Source: Gp7-AA10 sp035636095 (GTDB lineage: Bacteria > Acidobacteriota > Thermoanaerobaculia > Gp7-AA8). From it: 42,188 nucleotides of DNA. A program made the position numbers and the translations under genes. The stretch is taken from NCBI GenBank assembly GCA_035636095.1, contig DASPZU010000117.1, positions 1 through 42,188 of the forward strand, in the 5' to 3' direction. The notes beneath the pieces were generated by a model, which was not told where the DNA came from, made no database searches, and saw nothing but the letters and a program-made list of their open reading frames with translations. Below are positions 1-8,202 of this stretch, one piece after another (within the stretch, counting starts at the first letter, position 1; every line of letters begins with the position of its first letter).

Positions 1-104
1 CACGAACGCCGCCGGGGTCGCCGGCGCTCCACTGCCCGGAAATCGGGCATCGGCCCGCGGTAGCGATACACGGAAAGCAGCGCTTCGAGGCGCTCTTCGT
101 TCAT
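1..104 (-). CDS. N-terminus of a gene coupled to the ECF sigma factor, cut by the window edge
   Basis: An ATG at 104-102 overlaps the sigma-factor stop in an ATGA arrangement and is preceded by a GGAGGTG Shine-Dalgarno sequence about 4 bases away. The frame stays open to the window edge; the peptide begins MNEERLEALLSVYRYRGPMP and becomes arginine- and proline-rich. ECF sigma genes are commonly followed by their anti-sigma factor or another partner, so this may be one. Only about 34 residues are visible and no anti-sigma zinc motif falls in them. The function is inferred from position alone; the coupled start is directly visible. Confidence 0.6.
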   Translation of the reverse strand, partial: MNEERLEALLSVYRYRGPMPDFRAVERRRPRRRS

Positions 105-625
105 GCGTCACCTCCGTCGAGCGCATCGCGAAGCAGCTGCATTCCGCGATGCAGATTCACACGCACCGAGCCGTGCGTCAGGCCGGTGCGCTCGGCGATC
201 TCCGGCCCTGATAAACCCTCGACCAGCCGCAACATCAGGGTCTGGCGGTAGGCCTCCGGGAGGGCGCGAATCGCCGACAGCGCGCGAGCGGCTTCGGCAG
301 CGTCGGCCTGGGTTGCGCGCGCGGCGTATTCAGTGTCGAGCACCACCACCACCTCCGTCCGCCTCCGATGATCCTCGGCCGCATTGCGAGCGATGCGCGT
401 GATCCAACCCGCGAAGGCCGCCGGCTCGCGCAACGTCGTCAGCTTTTTGTAGGCCGTGATGAAGACGTTCTGCGTGACGTCATCAGCATCGACGGCTGGA
501 AGGCGTCCAAGGACAATCGAGTGGACCACTGGGACATACCTCGCGTAGAGCGCTTCAAACGATTCGACATCGCCGGCCTGCGCGGCTTGAACGAGATCGG
601 CATCCGGTCGGACAGACATCGACAT
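101..625 (-). CDS. ECF-type RNA polymerase sigma factor
   Basis: A 174-residue sigma-70 family protein with the two-domain ECF layout. Region 2 is near residues 20-80, with a DADDVTQNVFITAYKKL core for -10 recognition and core binding. Region 4 is near residues 118-168, with ALPEAYRQTLMLRLVEGLSG and a helix-turn-helix around EIAERTGLTHGSVRVNLHRG. It lacks regions 1 and 3, as expected of the class. The start has two in-frame ATGs (625 and 619) and no clear Shine-Dalgarno. A coupled downstream gene overlaps its stop. It is divergent from the exported dioxygenase-like gene, with a palindromic spacer that could be autoregulatory. The regulon cannot be told from sequence. Confidence 0.93.
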   Translation of the reverse strand: MSMSVRPDADLVQAAQAGDVESFEALYARYVPVVHSIVLGRLPAVDADDVTQNVFITAYKKLTTLREPAAFAGWITRIARNAAEDHRRRTEVVVVLDTEYAARATQADAAEAARALSAIRALPEAYRQTLMLRLVEGLSGPEIAERTGLTHGSVRVNLHRGMQLLRDALDGGDA

Positions 626-633
626 CAGAAAGA

Positions 634-667
634 CGCGATCGCGGGAGTAACTGTTAACGCGTTAACA
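634..667. promoter_or_regulatory. Palindromes in the divergent sigma factor / dioxygenase spacer
   Basis: The short spacer holds two perfect palindromes: CGCGATCGCG (634-643) and TGTTAACGCGTTAACA (652-667). The 16-base one has the dyad symmetry of a dimeric regulator's operator and lies where promoters for both divergent genes must be. No confident -35/-10 pair could be assigned. Operator function is inferred from symmetry and position. Confidence 0.4.
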
Positions 668-695
668 CTGCGCTCAGCATTTGCGTCTTTCAGAC

Positions 696-1139
696 ATGAT
701 GACGCGAATTCGATTTCTGGCACTCCTCCTCATTCCAACGCTGGCGTACGGCTCGCCCTATCGCATGAAGATCGCACCCGACAACGAGCCGGGACAGCGC
801 ATCGTGATCATCGGGCATGTGTTCGGCACAGACGGGAAGCCCCGGAGCCTCGTGATGCACGCCTATCACACCGATGCGCAGGGACTCTACAACCGCGATG
901 CGAAAGGCATCGCGCGCCTTCACGGAACGGTTGTCACCGCCGCCGACGGCTCGTACGAGATCGAGACGATCAAGCCGGCACCCTATCCCAATCGCAACAT
1001 TCCGGCGCACATCCATGTCCATCTGCGTTGGGACGGCAAAGATCAGGAGGAAGAGATTCGCTTCGAGGGGAAGGAAGCGTCGATCTGTCATCTGGTCGAG
1101 AATCGTTGTACGGTCGACTTCCGACTGAAGAGGAACTGA
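696..1139 (+). CDS. Exported intradiol ring-cleavage dioxygenase-like protein
   Basis: About 147 residues. A Sec signal peptide occupies roughly residues 1-19 (MMTRIRFLALLLIPTLAYG), followed by a compact beta-rich domain resembling the C-terminal part of intradiol dioxygenases. The four non-haem Fe(III) ligands of that family can be placed: Tyr65 (GLY), Tyr97 (PYP) and His105/His107 (PAHIH). Family members cleave catechols between the hydroxyl groups; this one is short and exported, so the substrate is unknown. An upstream TTG at 681 is in frame, but ATG 696/699 gives a proper signal peptide. Its stop overlaps the YceI start (TGATG), so the two are co-translated. Confidence 0.8.
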   Translation: MMTRIRFLALLLIPTLAYGSPYRMKIAPDNEPGQRIVIIGHVFGTDGKPRSLVMHAYHTDAQGLYNRDAKGIARLHGTVVTAADGSYEIETIKPAPYPNRNIPAHIHVHLRWDGKDQEEEIRFEGKEASICHLVENRCTVDFRLKRN

Positions 1140-1702
1140 TGCAACGCCTCCTGATCCTCTTCTTCGTCGCTTGTCCACTCGCGGCCGAGACGACGCGGTA
1201 TCAGGTGCGCCCGGTTTACTCGAATGTCGGCTTCTCGATCGTCAAATGGGGCGTGCTGAAGGAAGAAGGCCAATTCCGCGAGTTCACCGGCACTCTCGAC
1301 TACGACCCCACGCGTCCGCAGGGGGCGCACATCGACGTAGTCGTGCAGGCCTCGAGCCTTGACACGAAGATCGAAGGGCGCGACAGAGTCGTGCGCTCCG
1401 ACGATTTCCTCGATGTTGATCGCTATCCGACGCTCGAGTTCCACAGCACCGCCATCGACGGCAACTCTCTGGCCGGCGATCTGACCATCCACGGCGTCAC
1501 CAGGCGGGTGCAATTTCCGGTCGTTTCGCATGGCCTCCGCGATCTGCCGAACGTGGGAAAGCTGGCGGGATTCGAGACGACGCTCGTCATCAACCGCCGA
1601 GATTTCGGAGTGTTGGGCAATCGCCGGGGCGCAATCCCGGGCGTCTTGAGCGAGGACGTGGAGATTCACATCGTGATCGGCGCCATTCGCCCTTATCGAT
1701 AA
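1139..1702 (+). CDS. YceI family periplasmic lipid-binding-like protein
   Basis: A 187-residue protein with a signal peptide (MQRLLILFFVACPLAA) and a complete YceI lipocalin-like domain. Recognisable elements include YSNVGFSIVKWGVLKEEGQF, SLDTKIEGRDRVVRSDDFLD, the YPTLEFHSTAI strand, LTIHGVTRRVQFPV and FGVLGN. The family forms a beta-barrel that binds isoprenoid-type hydrophobic ligands in the periplasm; physiological roles are mostly unproven. It overlaps the preceding gene by one base. The start is fixed by that overlap and by the signal peptide. Confidence 0.93.
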   Translation: MQRLLILFFVACPLAAETTRYQVRPVYSNVGFSIVKWGVLKEEGQFREFTGTLDYDPTRPQGAHIDVVVQASSLDTKIEGRDRVVRSDDFLDVDRYPTLEFHSTAIDGNSLAGDLTIHGVTRRVQFPVVSHGLRDLPNVGKLAGFETTLVINRRDFGVLGNRRGAIPGVLSEDVEIHIVIGAIRPYR

Positions 1703-1711
1703 AATACAACC

Positions 1712-2995
1712 ATTCGCACACCAGCGATTTTCGCAGTTCTCGCCATCGTCGCCATGTCGGCGACCGCCACAACGCGCAGATGGAGCGGCGCGGTCGGCAC
1801 GCTGTGGAGCAATCCCGCCAACTGGGACAGCGGCGTTCCCGCGAACGGTGACGATCTCGTTTTTCCGGGAAACTCGGGCTTCATGAGCAGCAATGACCTC
1901 CCGCCCGGCTTGGCGATTCACTCCATCACGATTGCAAACGGCGGTCGGATCGAGGGTAACGCCATCATCGTCGGCGCCGGCGGCATCAACATGATGAGTC
2001 GCCAGTTTTCGTCCGTCATGTACACCACGATGAAGTTGCCCCTGACCATCGACGCTTCTCAAACGTGGGCGGCTGCGCCGCTGTCGCAGCCTCTCTACCT
2101 CGGTCCGGTAAACCTGAACGGCAAGACACTCACTTTCGTGTCAGGACGATTCGGGCTTGACTCGATCAGCGGCAGTGGCGCAATCGTCGTCAAGGGCGCC
2201 GCCGCGTCGATCGGACCTTCGACCTTATCGGGACCGATCAACGTCGCGGCCGGCGACCTGTTTCTGGAAGGCGTATCGGCCCGCGATGCCACCATCGACT
2301 CGGACGGAACGCTGGAAACGGCCGCGCCATCGAGCATCGGAAATCTGACATTCAACGCCGCTGGCGGCGCTCCCGCTCACTTCGTCAGCGCGTCTCCGCT
2401 CAAGGTCGCCGGCGCCGTCAACCTCGGCAACGCAACTGTGCAGGTCATCAACCCCATCGGATCGAGCGTGACCCTCATCGACAACGACGGCACCGATCCG
2501 GTTGTCGGCACGTTCCTCGGTGTTCCCGAAGGCTCCGCAGTGAATACTGCGTATCGCATCTCGTACGTCGGCGGCAGCGGCAACGACGTGACGCTCGCTC
2601 GCCTGGCGATGCCGGTCGCGCTCACGGAAACAAGAGTAACGTCGAGCGCGAATCCGTCAGCGCCTGGGCAGACCGTCACGTTCACGGCAACGGTTTGGTC
2701 GTTCTTCGAAACTCCGACGGGTAGCGTCAGCTTCTACGACGGCGCCACGCTCATCGCCACCACGCCCGTGAACTCGGCGGGGCAGGCCACTTTTTCAACA
2801 GCGTTCGCGGGCGGATCGCGAGTGATCACGGCCGCGTATACAGGTGCGCCCCGTTTCGCTGTCAGCCAGGGAACGGTTCAACAGGGCGGCCGCCGCAGCC
2901 GTCCGGTTCACAGCACGACGTTTTCGTCGAAGTCGAGTTTTTCGGTCGTCCAGCCCGCGAGCGTGGCGTCGCCGTTGGAGCTGGCGAGGTTCTGA
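1712..2995 (+). CDS. Exported Ig-like/autotransporter-style repeat protein, probably AUU start
   Basis: The first ATG (1754) lies inside a hydrophobic stretch. Reading back from it in frame gives ATT at 1712 and the peptide (M)RTPAIFAVLAIVAMSATA, a textbook signal peptide. The YceI stop lies in the same frame at 1700-1702 and there is no ATG, GTG or TTG between. Either AUU is the start or the original ATG is mutated. The body has beta-solenoid-like glycine-rich strands (WSNPANWDSGVP onward), then one bacterial Ig-like domain near the C-terminus (PSAPGQTVTFTATV, TGSVSFYDG, YTG). After GTVQQ the frame runs antisense through the 3' end of ylxP, giving a low-complexity tail. Start and tail together suggest possible early decay. 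Confidence 0.65.
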   Translation: MRTPAIFAVLAIVAMSATATTRRWSGAVGTLWSNPANWDSGVPANGDDLVFPGNSGFMSSNDLPPGLAIHSITIANGGRIEGNAIIVGAGGINMMSRQFSSVMYTTMKLPLTIDASQTWAAAPLSQPLYLGPVNLNGKTLTFVSGRFGLDSISGSGAIVVKGAAASIGPSTLSGPINVAAGDLFLEGVSARDATIDSDGTLETAAPSSIGNLTFNAAGGAPAHFVSASPLKVAGAVNLGNATVQVINPIGSSVTLIDNDGTDPVVGTFLGVPEGSAVNTAYRISYVGGSGNDVTLARLAMPVALTETRVTSSANPSAPGQTVTFTATVWSFFETPTGSVSFYDGATLIATTPVNSAGQATFSTAFAGGSRVITAAYTGAPRFAVSQGTVQQGGRRSRPVHSTTFSSKSSFSVVQPASVASPLELARF

Positions 2996-3213
2996 ATTTT
3001 TTCGAAGACAGCATCGGCAGCGGCGTTATCGAGAGCCACGAACGAGACCGCCAGGCGCGCGCGTTGGTGCAGATCGTGGAGCGCGACTTCCTTGACCGAG
3101 ACATCGAAATGATGCCGCAGCTTGTCGCGGACGCTGCGGACGATCATCCGCTTGTCTTTCAGCGACTGCGCGTAGGGGATGTGGAGCTCGAAGAGTGCAA
3201 CGGCGACAATCAC
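2908..3213 (-). CDS. ylxP: DUF503 / YlxP family small protein
   Basis: About 101 residues from a GTG start at 3213: VIVAVALFELHIPYAQSLKD then KRMIVRSVRDKLRHHFDVSV, the hallmark N-terminal half of DUF503 (SLKxKR and the following helix). Members sit next to infB and rbfA in many bacteria and have been linked to ribosome maturation, but the biochemical role is not settled. The gene lies directly downstream of infB. The open frame extends to 3261, but those 16 residues come from a palindromic repeat, so the internal GTG is preferred. Its Shine-Dalgarno-like AGGAC is inside the repeat stem. The 3' end overlaps the convergent Ig-like gene by 88 bases. Confidence 0.88.
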   Translation of the reverse strand: MIVAVALFELHIPYAQSLKDKRMIVRSVRDKLRHHFDVSVKEVALHDLHQRARLAVSFVALDNAAADAVFEKIQNLASSNGDATLAGWTTEKLDFDENVVL

Positions 3214-3214
3214 G

Positions 3215-3291
3215 AAGTCCTGGGTCCTGAGTGCTGAGTCCTGAGTCCCACCCGAATCCACTCAGGACTCAGCACTCAGGACTCAGGACTT
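3215..3291. repeat. Long intergenic hairpin, ACTCAGGACT family
   Basis: Arms at 3215-3245 and 3261-3291 (31 bases each) are inverted complements with one mismatch around a 15-base loop. Each arm is built from reiterated ACTCAGGACT/AGTCCTGAGT units. The hairpin fills nearly the whole infB-ylxP spacer: the infB stop is 2 bases from one arm and the ylxP GTG is 1 base from the other. In the transcript it would enclose the ylxP ribosome-binding site. No transposase is associated. Confidence 0.9.
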
Positions 3292-3293
3292 TC

Positions 3294-6098
3294 CTATGCC
3301 ATTGCCGGCTCGAGTTTCTCGACCTTGAAGGCTTCGATCACGTCGCCGATCTTGATGTCCTGGAACTTTTCGATGCCGATGCCGCACTCGAAGCCCTGCC
3401 GCACTTCCGAGACGTCGTTCTTGAAGTGCCGCAGCGAGCCGATCTTCCCTTCGTAAATCACGCGGTTATCGCGCAGGAGACGAACATTGGCCGTGCGCGG
3501 GATCACGCCATCGACGACCATGCAGCCGGCGATCACGCCCGCCTTGGGCACCTTGAACGTCTCGCGCACTTCGGCGCGCCCCTGGAACCTCTCCTCGAAC
3601 TTCGGCTCGAGCAGGCCCGTCATCGCCGACTTGATCTCATCAACCAGGTTGTAGATGACGGTGTAGAGGCGGATATCGACGCCTTCCTTTTCCGCGAGCT
3701 CGGCGGCGTTGCGCTCCGGCCGGACGTTGAAGCCGACCACGATCGCGTCCGATGCCGATGCCAGGAGCACGTCATTGGTCGAGATCGCGCCGACCGAGGC
3801 GTGGATGATGTTGACCTTGACCTGCTCGGTCGAGAGCTTGCGCAACGTATCGTTGAGCACTTCCACCGAGCCCTGCACGTCACCCTTGAGGATGATGTTG
3901 AGCTCCTTCACGGTCCCGGCCTGCATCTTCTGGAAGAGCTGATCGAGCGACATGCGGCTGGAACCCTGCTGCGCGGCTTCGCGCGCTTTCTCTTGCCGCA
4001 ACTGGCCGATCATCCGCGCCTGCGTTTCATCGTCGAGAACCTGCAGCGCGTCGCCGGCGTTGGGCACATCTTCGAATCCCGTTACCTGCACCGGCGTGGC
4101 AGGACCGGCGTCTTTGATGCGCTGACCGCGCTCGTCGGTCATGGCGCGAACGCGCCCGTTGGTGGTGCCGGAGAAGAACGGATCGCCGATCTTCAGCGTC
4201 CCATCCTGCACCAGCACCGTCCCCACAATTCCTCGGCCAACCTCTTTGCGCGCTTCGAGGACCACTCCCCGGGCGGGAAGCTCGGGAGTGGCCTTGAGAT
4301 CGAGCAAGTCGGCCGTCAGCAGGATCATGTCGAGCAGATCGTCGATGCCCTTCTTCTTGGTCGCGGAGACCTCTACCGACACGACGTCGCCGCCCCACTG
4401 CTCGACCAGCACGTTCGCTTCCGACAGCTCGCGCCGGACGCGATCGACATTCGCATTGGGTTTGTCGACCTTGTTGATCGCCACTATCATCGGCACTTTC
4501 GCGGCGCGCGCGTGATCGATTGCTTCTCTGGTCTGGGGCATGACGCCGTCATCGGCGGCCACGACCAGCACGACGATGTCGGTGACCTTCGCGCCGCGCG
4601 CGCGCATCATCGTGAATGCTTCATGGCCCGGGGTGTCGAGAAAGACGATCTTGCGACCTTTTTTCTCGACGTGGTACGCGCCGATGTGCTGCGTGATGCC
4701 GCCCGCCTCGCCGGCCGCCACGTTCGTCTCGCGGATGGCGTCGAGCAGCGACGTCTTGCCGTGGTCGACGTGGCCCATGACCGTGATGACCGGACCACGC
4801 GGCGTGGTTCCCCTCGAGGCCCCCTTCTCGATCGCTTCGAGCTCCACCGCGGTCTCGAATGAAACGATTTCCGTGTCGATGTCGAGATCTTTCGCGATCT
4901 CGAGTGCAAGGTCGGCCCCCAGGGGCTGATTGATCGAGACCATGAGGCCCTTCTTCATCAGAAGGTGCTTCATCAAGTCGTTCGCTTTAACGCCGAGTTT
5001 GTCGGCCAGCTCTTTCACCGTCACGCCCTCGGTGAGCGCAACCTTGCCGGTCGGCTTTTTGAATTCGAGCACCTTCGCCGATACCGGCGCGGCCTGCTTG
5101 CGTGTGTCGCGGCGTGCCGACGGTGCCTTCGGCTTTTCTTCCTCTTCCGTCGGCTCAGGCAGAATGATGTCGGGCCCGATGTCCTCGGCGATGATCTGCG
5201 TTCCGGAGAATGGTCCTTTCGTAAACAGCTCCGCGTCGACTTCCAGTTCGCGCGTCTTCTTCACGCCCTTGCCGGCAACTTTTTTCTTGACCGGACCTTC
5301 TTCTTCGTCGCTCGTCTTCTTGCGTCGCGTTGTCGCGCCGCCAGGCAAAACCGGCGGCGGCATCGGCATCGGGCGGCCAAGTCCACCTGCGGGGCGGAGT
5401 CCGGGACCGGCCGATCGCATTCCGGCGCCGGCCGGGCGTGCGCCCGCGGGACGCGCAGTTGCTCCGGCGCCGGCCGGACGCGCGGCCATGGGACGTGCCC
5501 CAGTGCCGAGGGTCGATGGGCGAATCGCGGGCGTCTGGCCCGCGTAGTTCGGACGCGTACCTTGTGGCGCACGCCCGCGGGGACCGGTCGGTCCGGCGGG
5601 GCGGACGGGTGTGCGGGCGGGCCTGGGTGTGGGAGCCGGCGCCCTCGCCGGCTCAGCGGCGGGCGAGGCGCCCGCCGCCACACTCGGCGTCGGGGCTGCG
5701 GCCGGCGCGGGCGGCGCTTCTTTGGCCGCGCGCTCTTCGTCCTCAGCCGCCTGGATGAACTCCGGGATGATGACGGGCGGGGGGGCCGGGGCTGCCGGTG
5801 CTTCTTCTTTCGGCGGCTCGACTTTCGTTCTCGGCGTCGGCTTGACGATGGGGCGGGGCGGGCGGACCGCTTCCTTTTTCGCCTTTTCGGGCTGCGGCTT
5901 GTCCTCGCGCATGATGACGCTGCGGGCGCGGGTGGTCAGCTTCTTGCCGGTGATCAGTGCCTGAATCACCTCGGGTTCGAGGACCTGATTCGGGTCGGTA
6001 ATCTCTGCGCCGAGCGACTGCAATTGGAAGATGACGTCCTTCTCGGACTTTCCCATCCTCTTGGCAATGTCGGTCACTCGGATTTTCGCTGCCGCCAT
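3294..6098 (-). CDS. infB: Translation initiation factor IF-2
   Basis: A 934-residue GTPase that brings fMet-tRNA to the 30S subunit and promotes subunit joining. The N-terminal IF2_N helix-turn-helix (IRVTDIAKRMGKSEKDVIFQ) is followed by a roughly 250-residue Pro/Ala/Gly/Arg-rich linker. A second IF2_N domain starts near residue 355 (TVKELADKLGVKANDLMKHL). The G domain has GHVDHGKT near residue 441, DTPGHEAF, and NKVDK, followed by domains II-IV ending in the C2 fMet-tRNA-binding module (GFECGIGIEKFQDIKIGD). An AGGAG site precedes the ATG. It is in the rimP-nusA-infB-ylxP order, but ylxR is absent between nusA and infB, and rbfA/truB do not follow. The long linker is typical of high-GC genomes. 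Confidence 0.99.
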   Translation of the reverse strand: MAAAKIRVTDIAKRMGKSEKDVIFQLQSLGAEITDPNQVLEPEVIQALITGKKLTTRARSVIMREDKPQPEKAKKEAVRPPRPIVKPTPRTKVEPPKEEAPAAPAPPPVIIPEFIQAAEDEERAAKEAPPAPAAAPTPSVAAGASPAAEPARAPAPTPRPARTPVRPAGPTGPRGRAPQGTRPNYAGQTPAIRPSTLGTGARPMAARPAGAGATARPAGARPAGAGMRSAGPGLRPAGGLGRPMPMPPPVLPGGATTRRKKTSDEEEGPVKKKVAGKGVKKTRELEVDAELFTKGPFSGTQIIAEDIGPDIILPEPTEEEEKPKAPSARRDTRKQAAPVSAKVLEFKKPTGKVALTEGVTVKELADKLGVKANDLMKHLLMKKGLMVSINQPLGADLALEIAKDLDIDTEIVSFETAVELEAIEKGASRGTTPRGPVITVMGHVDHGKTSLLDAIRETNVAAGEAGGITQHIGAYHVEKKGRKIVFLDTPGHEAFTMMRARGAKVTDIVVLVVAADDGVMPQTREAIDHARAAKVPMIVAINKVDKPNANVDRVRRELSEANVLVEQWGGDVVSVEVSATKKKGIDDLLDMILLTADLLDLKATPELPARGVVLEARKEVGRGIVGTVLVQDGTLKIGDPFFSGTTNGRVRAMTDERGQRIKDAGPATPVQVTGFEDVPNAGDALQVLDDETQARMIGQLRQEKAREAAQQGSSRMSLDQLFQKMQAGTVKELNIILKGDVQGSVEVLNDTLRKLSTEQVKVNIIHASVGAISTNDVLLASASDAIVVGFNVRPERNAAELAEKEGVDIRLYTVIYNLVDEIKSAMTGLLEPKFEERFQGRAEVRETFKVPKAGVIAGCMVVDGVIPRTANVRLLRDNRVIYEGKIGSLRHFKNDVSEVRQGFECGIGIEKFQDIKIGDVIEAFKVEKLEPAMA

Positions 6099-6108
6099 TC
6101 ACTCTCCT

Positions 6109-6173
6109 GGTCTCGTGGTTTCGCGGTCTCGGAGTATCTCACCGCGAGACCCCGCAACCTCGCAACTGCGCTA
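6109..6173. repeat. GGTCTCGCGG-family dyad repeat between nusA and infB
   Basis: Read on the minus strand this starts with the nusA stop codon (TAG at 6173-6171) and continues CGCAGTTGCGAGGTTGCGGG. The exact decamer GGTCTCGCGG is at 6151-6142, and an imperfect inverted copy (6109-6130) can fold back on it. It fills almost the entire nusA-infB spacer and ends just upstream of the infB Shine-Dalgarno. Related copies lie at 8260-8335, 11237-11278 and 11706-11749. Confidence 0.8.
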
Positions 6174-7676
6174 CTCCACTTGCGCCTCTTCCTGTGTCTC
6201 TGACCCCGCCGCCCCCTCTTCGGGCTCTTCAGGCTGCTCTTCCGGCTGCTCCTGCACTTCTTCGTGGCGGGTGGCAAGCTCGATGATCTTGGCCGCGGCG
6301 TCGCCGTCAATGCCTTCGATGGCCGTCAGATCCTCGACGCTGCAATTCAGAATCGAATCGAGATCGTCGTAGCCGGCGGCCTCCAGTTTGTTGGCCCATT
6401 CGGCCGGCATCTCATCGACGTCATGGACGTTGACCTGCGCGCGCGTCTCGGCCATCGCTTCCTGCAGCATGGCGCTGAGCGCGTCGGCAACCTCGCCTTT
6501 GACTTCCTCTTCCGACTTGATGTCGATCTTGGCGCCGATGAGCTCGGCCGCCAGCCGCACGTTGAGTCCGCGTTTTCCGATCGCGAGCGACAACTGATCG
6601 TTGTCGACGATGACGTCGAGATGTGGGCGATGCGCCGATTCGTCGCTGGTGACGCTGACGCGCGTGATCTTTGCCGGCGCGAGCGCATTCTGGGCGTACG
6701 TCACGACGTCGTCATTCCACGGAATGATGTCGATCTTCTCGCCGCGCAGCTCCCGGATGATCGACTGCACCCGCGAGCCCTTCATGCCGACGCACGCGCC
6801 CACCGGATCGACGTCACGTTCCCGTGAAGCGACCGCGATCTTGGCGCGCTCGCCGGGCTCGCGGACAGCGCCTTTGATCACGACGGTCCCGTCGTAAATC
6901 TCAGGCACTTCCATCTCGAACAGCTTGATCAGCAGCCGCGGATCGGTTCGCGAAAGGATGACTTGCGGCCCTTTGGGCTGCGTGTGTACATCGATGATCA
7001 CGGCCTTGATGCGATCGCCCTGCGAGTAGCGCTCGGCGCGCGACTGCTGCGATCGCGGGATGATGCCCTCGGTCTTGCCGTTCAGATCGATGATCATGTC
7101 GCCGCGCTCGAACCGCTTCACGTAGCCGTTCTCGAGCTCGCCGACCTTGCCGACGAATTCGTTGTAGACCTTTTCGCGCTCCGCCTCGCGGACCTTCTGA
7201 TAGAGGACCTGCTTGGCCGACTGCGCGGCGATGCGGCCGAACTCGTCGGCGTTCTTGGTGAGCGGAATGTGGACTTCGTCGCCCTGCTCGACTTCCGAGT
7301 CGATCTTCTGCGCTTCGTACGTGCGGATCTGCATGTTGGGATCCTTCACGACGTCGACGACTTCCTTGGTGATGTAGCTCAGCCGGATCTTGCCGTTGAC
7401 TTCGACATTCGGATCGATTTTGCGCGCCTGCTCCAGCGTCCACTGCGCCTGCGGATCCTCGATCTGATTTTCGTCCTCCACCACTTCCTTGATGACGTAC
7501 ATGGTCATCTGGCCGCTGTTGCGGTCGATGACGGTCTCCATCGGCTCGCGTGTCTTGTAGTACTTGCGCGCGGCAGTGGCCAGGGCATCTTCGAGTGCCT
7601 TGAACACGCGCTCGACGTCGATGTTCTTCTCGTACGCCAGCGCTTTGATGTTCTTGCTGAGATTCTCGTCGAACAT
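6171..7676 (-). CDS. nusA: Transcription termination/antitermination factor NusA
   Basis: A 501-residue RNA-polymerase-binding factor controlling pausing, termination and antitermination. The NusA N-terminal domain (residues about 1-130) is followed by an S1 domain (about 135-200, GDMIIDLNGKTEGIIPRSQQ), KH1 (around GACVGMKGSRVQSIIRELRG) and KH2 (IGKRGLNVRLAAELIGAKID). One helix-hairpin-helix-like C-terminal module is present (EDLTAIEGIDGDAAAKIIEL), then a very acidic Glu/Gln/Pro tail. The ATG is one base after the rimP stop, so the two are tightly coupled. The TAG stop is the first triplet of a dyad repeat. Confidence 0.98.
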   Translation of the reverse strand: MFDENLSKNIKALAYEKNIDVERVFKALEDALATAARKYYKTREPMETVIDRNSGQMTMYVIKEVVEDENQIEDPQAQWTLEQARKIDPNVEVNGKIRLSYITKEVVDVVKDPNMQIRTYEAQKIDSEVEQGDEVHIPLTKNADEFGRIAAQSAKQVLYQKVREAEREKVYNEFVGKVGELENGYVKRFERGDMIIDLNGKTEGIIPRSQQSRAERYSQGDRIKAVIIDVHTQPKGPQVILSRTDPRLLIKLFEMEVPEIYDGTVVIKGAVREPGERAKIAVASRERDVDPVGACVGMKGSRVQSIIRELRGEKIDIIPWNDDVVTYAQNALAPAKITRVSVTSDESAHRPHLDVIVDNDQLSLAIGKRGLNVRLAAELIGAKIDIKSEEEVKGEVADALSAMLQEAMAETRAQVNVHDVDEMPAEWANKLEAAGYDDLDSILNCSVEDLTAIEGIDGDAAAKIIELATRHEEVQEQPEEQPEEPEEGAAGSETQEEAQVE

Positions 7677-7677
7677 T

Positions 7678-8145
7678 TTAGATTTCCACTTCCAGTCTTG
7701 TTTCCTTCACCACATCGAGCGGAATCCGATATTCAGGATCCTTCTTCACCGCGGCATCGGTCACTACGATCATTTGTCCGTCGCACTCTTTCAACCTGCC
7801 CACGATCACGTGTAGTCCTCGAACCGGCCTGGAGGTCTTCACCCTGACCAGCCGGCCCAGGAACTTCTGATAATCGGATTGGCTATAAAACTTCCGATCG
7901 AGTCCGGGAGAAGAAACCTGAAGCTCGTATTCGCTCGGGACGACATCCTCGACGTCGAGGAAAGCGCTGACCTGGCGCGAGATACCCTCGCAATCCTCAA
8001 GGGTCACTCCCCCCTCCTTATCGATGTCGACCCGAAGGAGGAAGCCTCGACCCTGCCGGTGATAATCGATATGCACCAGCTCGAGCCCCTCCGACGCGAC
8101 GATCTTTTCGATCTGCTTCTCCACGTGCTCCGGTAATGTACTCAT
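7678..8145 (-). CDS. rimP: Ribosome maturation factor RimP
   Basis: A 155-residue protein needed for 30S subunit maturation. It shows the two RimP domains: the N-terminal alpha/beta part with GLELVHIDYHRQGRGFLLRV and DIDKEGGVTLEDCEGISRQV, the central DVVPSEYELQVSSPGLDRKF signature, and a C-terminal SH3-like barrel (LVRVKTSRPVRGLHVIVGRL). The ATG at 8145 is only 5 bases from the T-run of an intrinsic-terminator-like hairpin, leaving no room for a normal Shine-Dalgarno. This points to start-site control, leader attenuation, or use of the internal GTG at the Val in EHVEKQ. Confidence 0.97.
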   Translation of the reverse strand: MSTLPEHVEKQIEKIVASEGLELVHIDYHRQGRGFLLRVDIDKEGGVTLEDCEGISRQVSAFLDVEDVVPSEYELQVSSPGLDRKFYSQSDYQKFLGRLVRVKTSRPVRGLHVIVGRLKECDGQMIVVTDAAVKKDPEYRIPLDVVKETRLEVEI

Positions 8146-8150
8146 AGAAC

Positions 8151-8175
8151 AAAAAAAGCGGCCGTTCGGCCGCTT
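8151..8175 (-). terminator. Intrinsic terminator / candidate attenuator before rimP
   Basis: On the minus strand the stem AAGCGGCC-GAAC-GGCCGCTT (8175-8156) is a perfect 8-bp GC-rich hairpin running into seven T residues (8157-8151), a canonical Rho-independent terminator. It ends 5 bases upstream of the rimP ATG and lies downstream of a good promoter (8203-8231), so it would sit in the operon leader rather than end an upstream unit. A small competing hairpin is possible just upstream (CTCGA and TCGAG around 8187-8202). Confidence 0.8.
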
Positions 8176-8202
8176 CCGATGGACTGCTCGAAAGCTGTCG
8201 AG

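Noticed and set aside
3215..3291. CRISPR-like reiteration of ACTCAGGACT
   Set aside because: Units are contiguous with no spacers and form one hairpin.
3231..6203. Long plus-strand open frames opposite infB (543 and 412 residues)
   Set aside because: Arg/His/Asp-rich compositions typical of the antisense of a GC-rich gene, no domain, and infB on the other strand is unambiguous.
6264..7847. Plus-strand open frames opposite nusA and rimP
   Set aside because: Antisense shadows of well-recognised genes with no coherent domains or ribosome sites.
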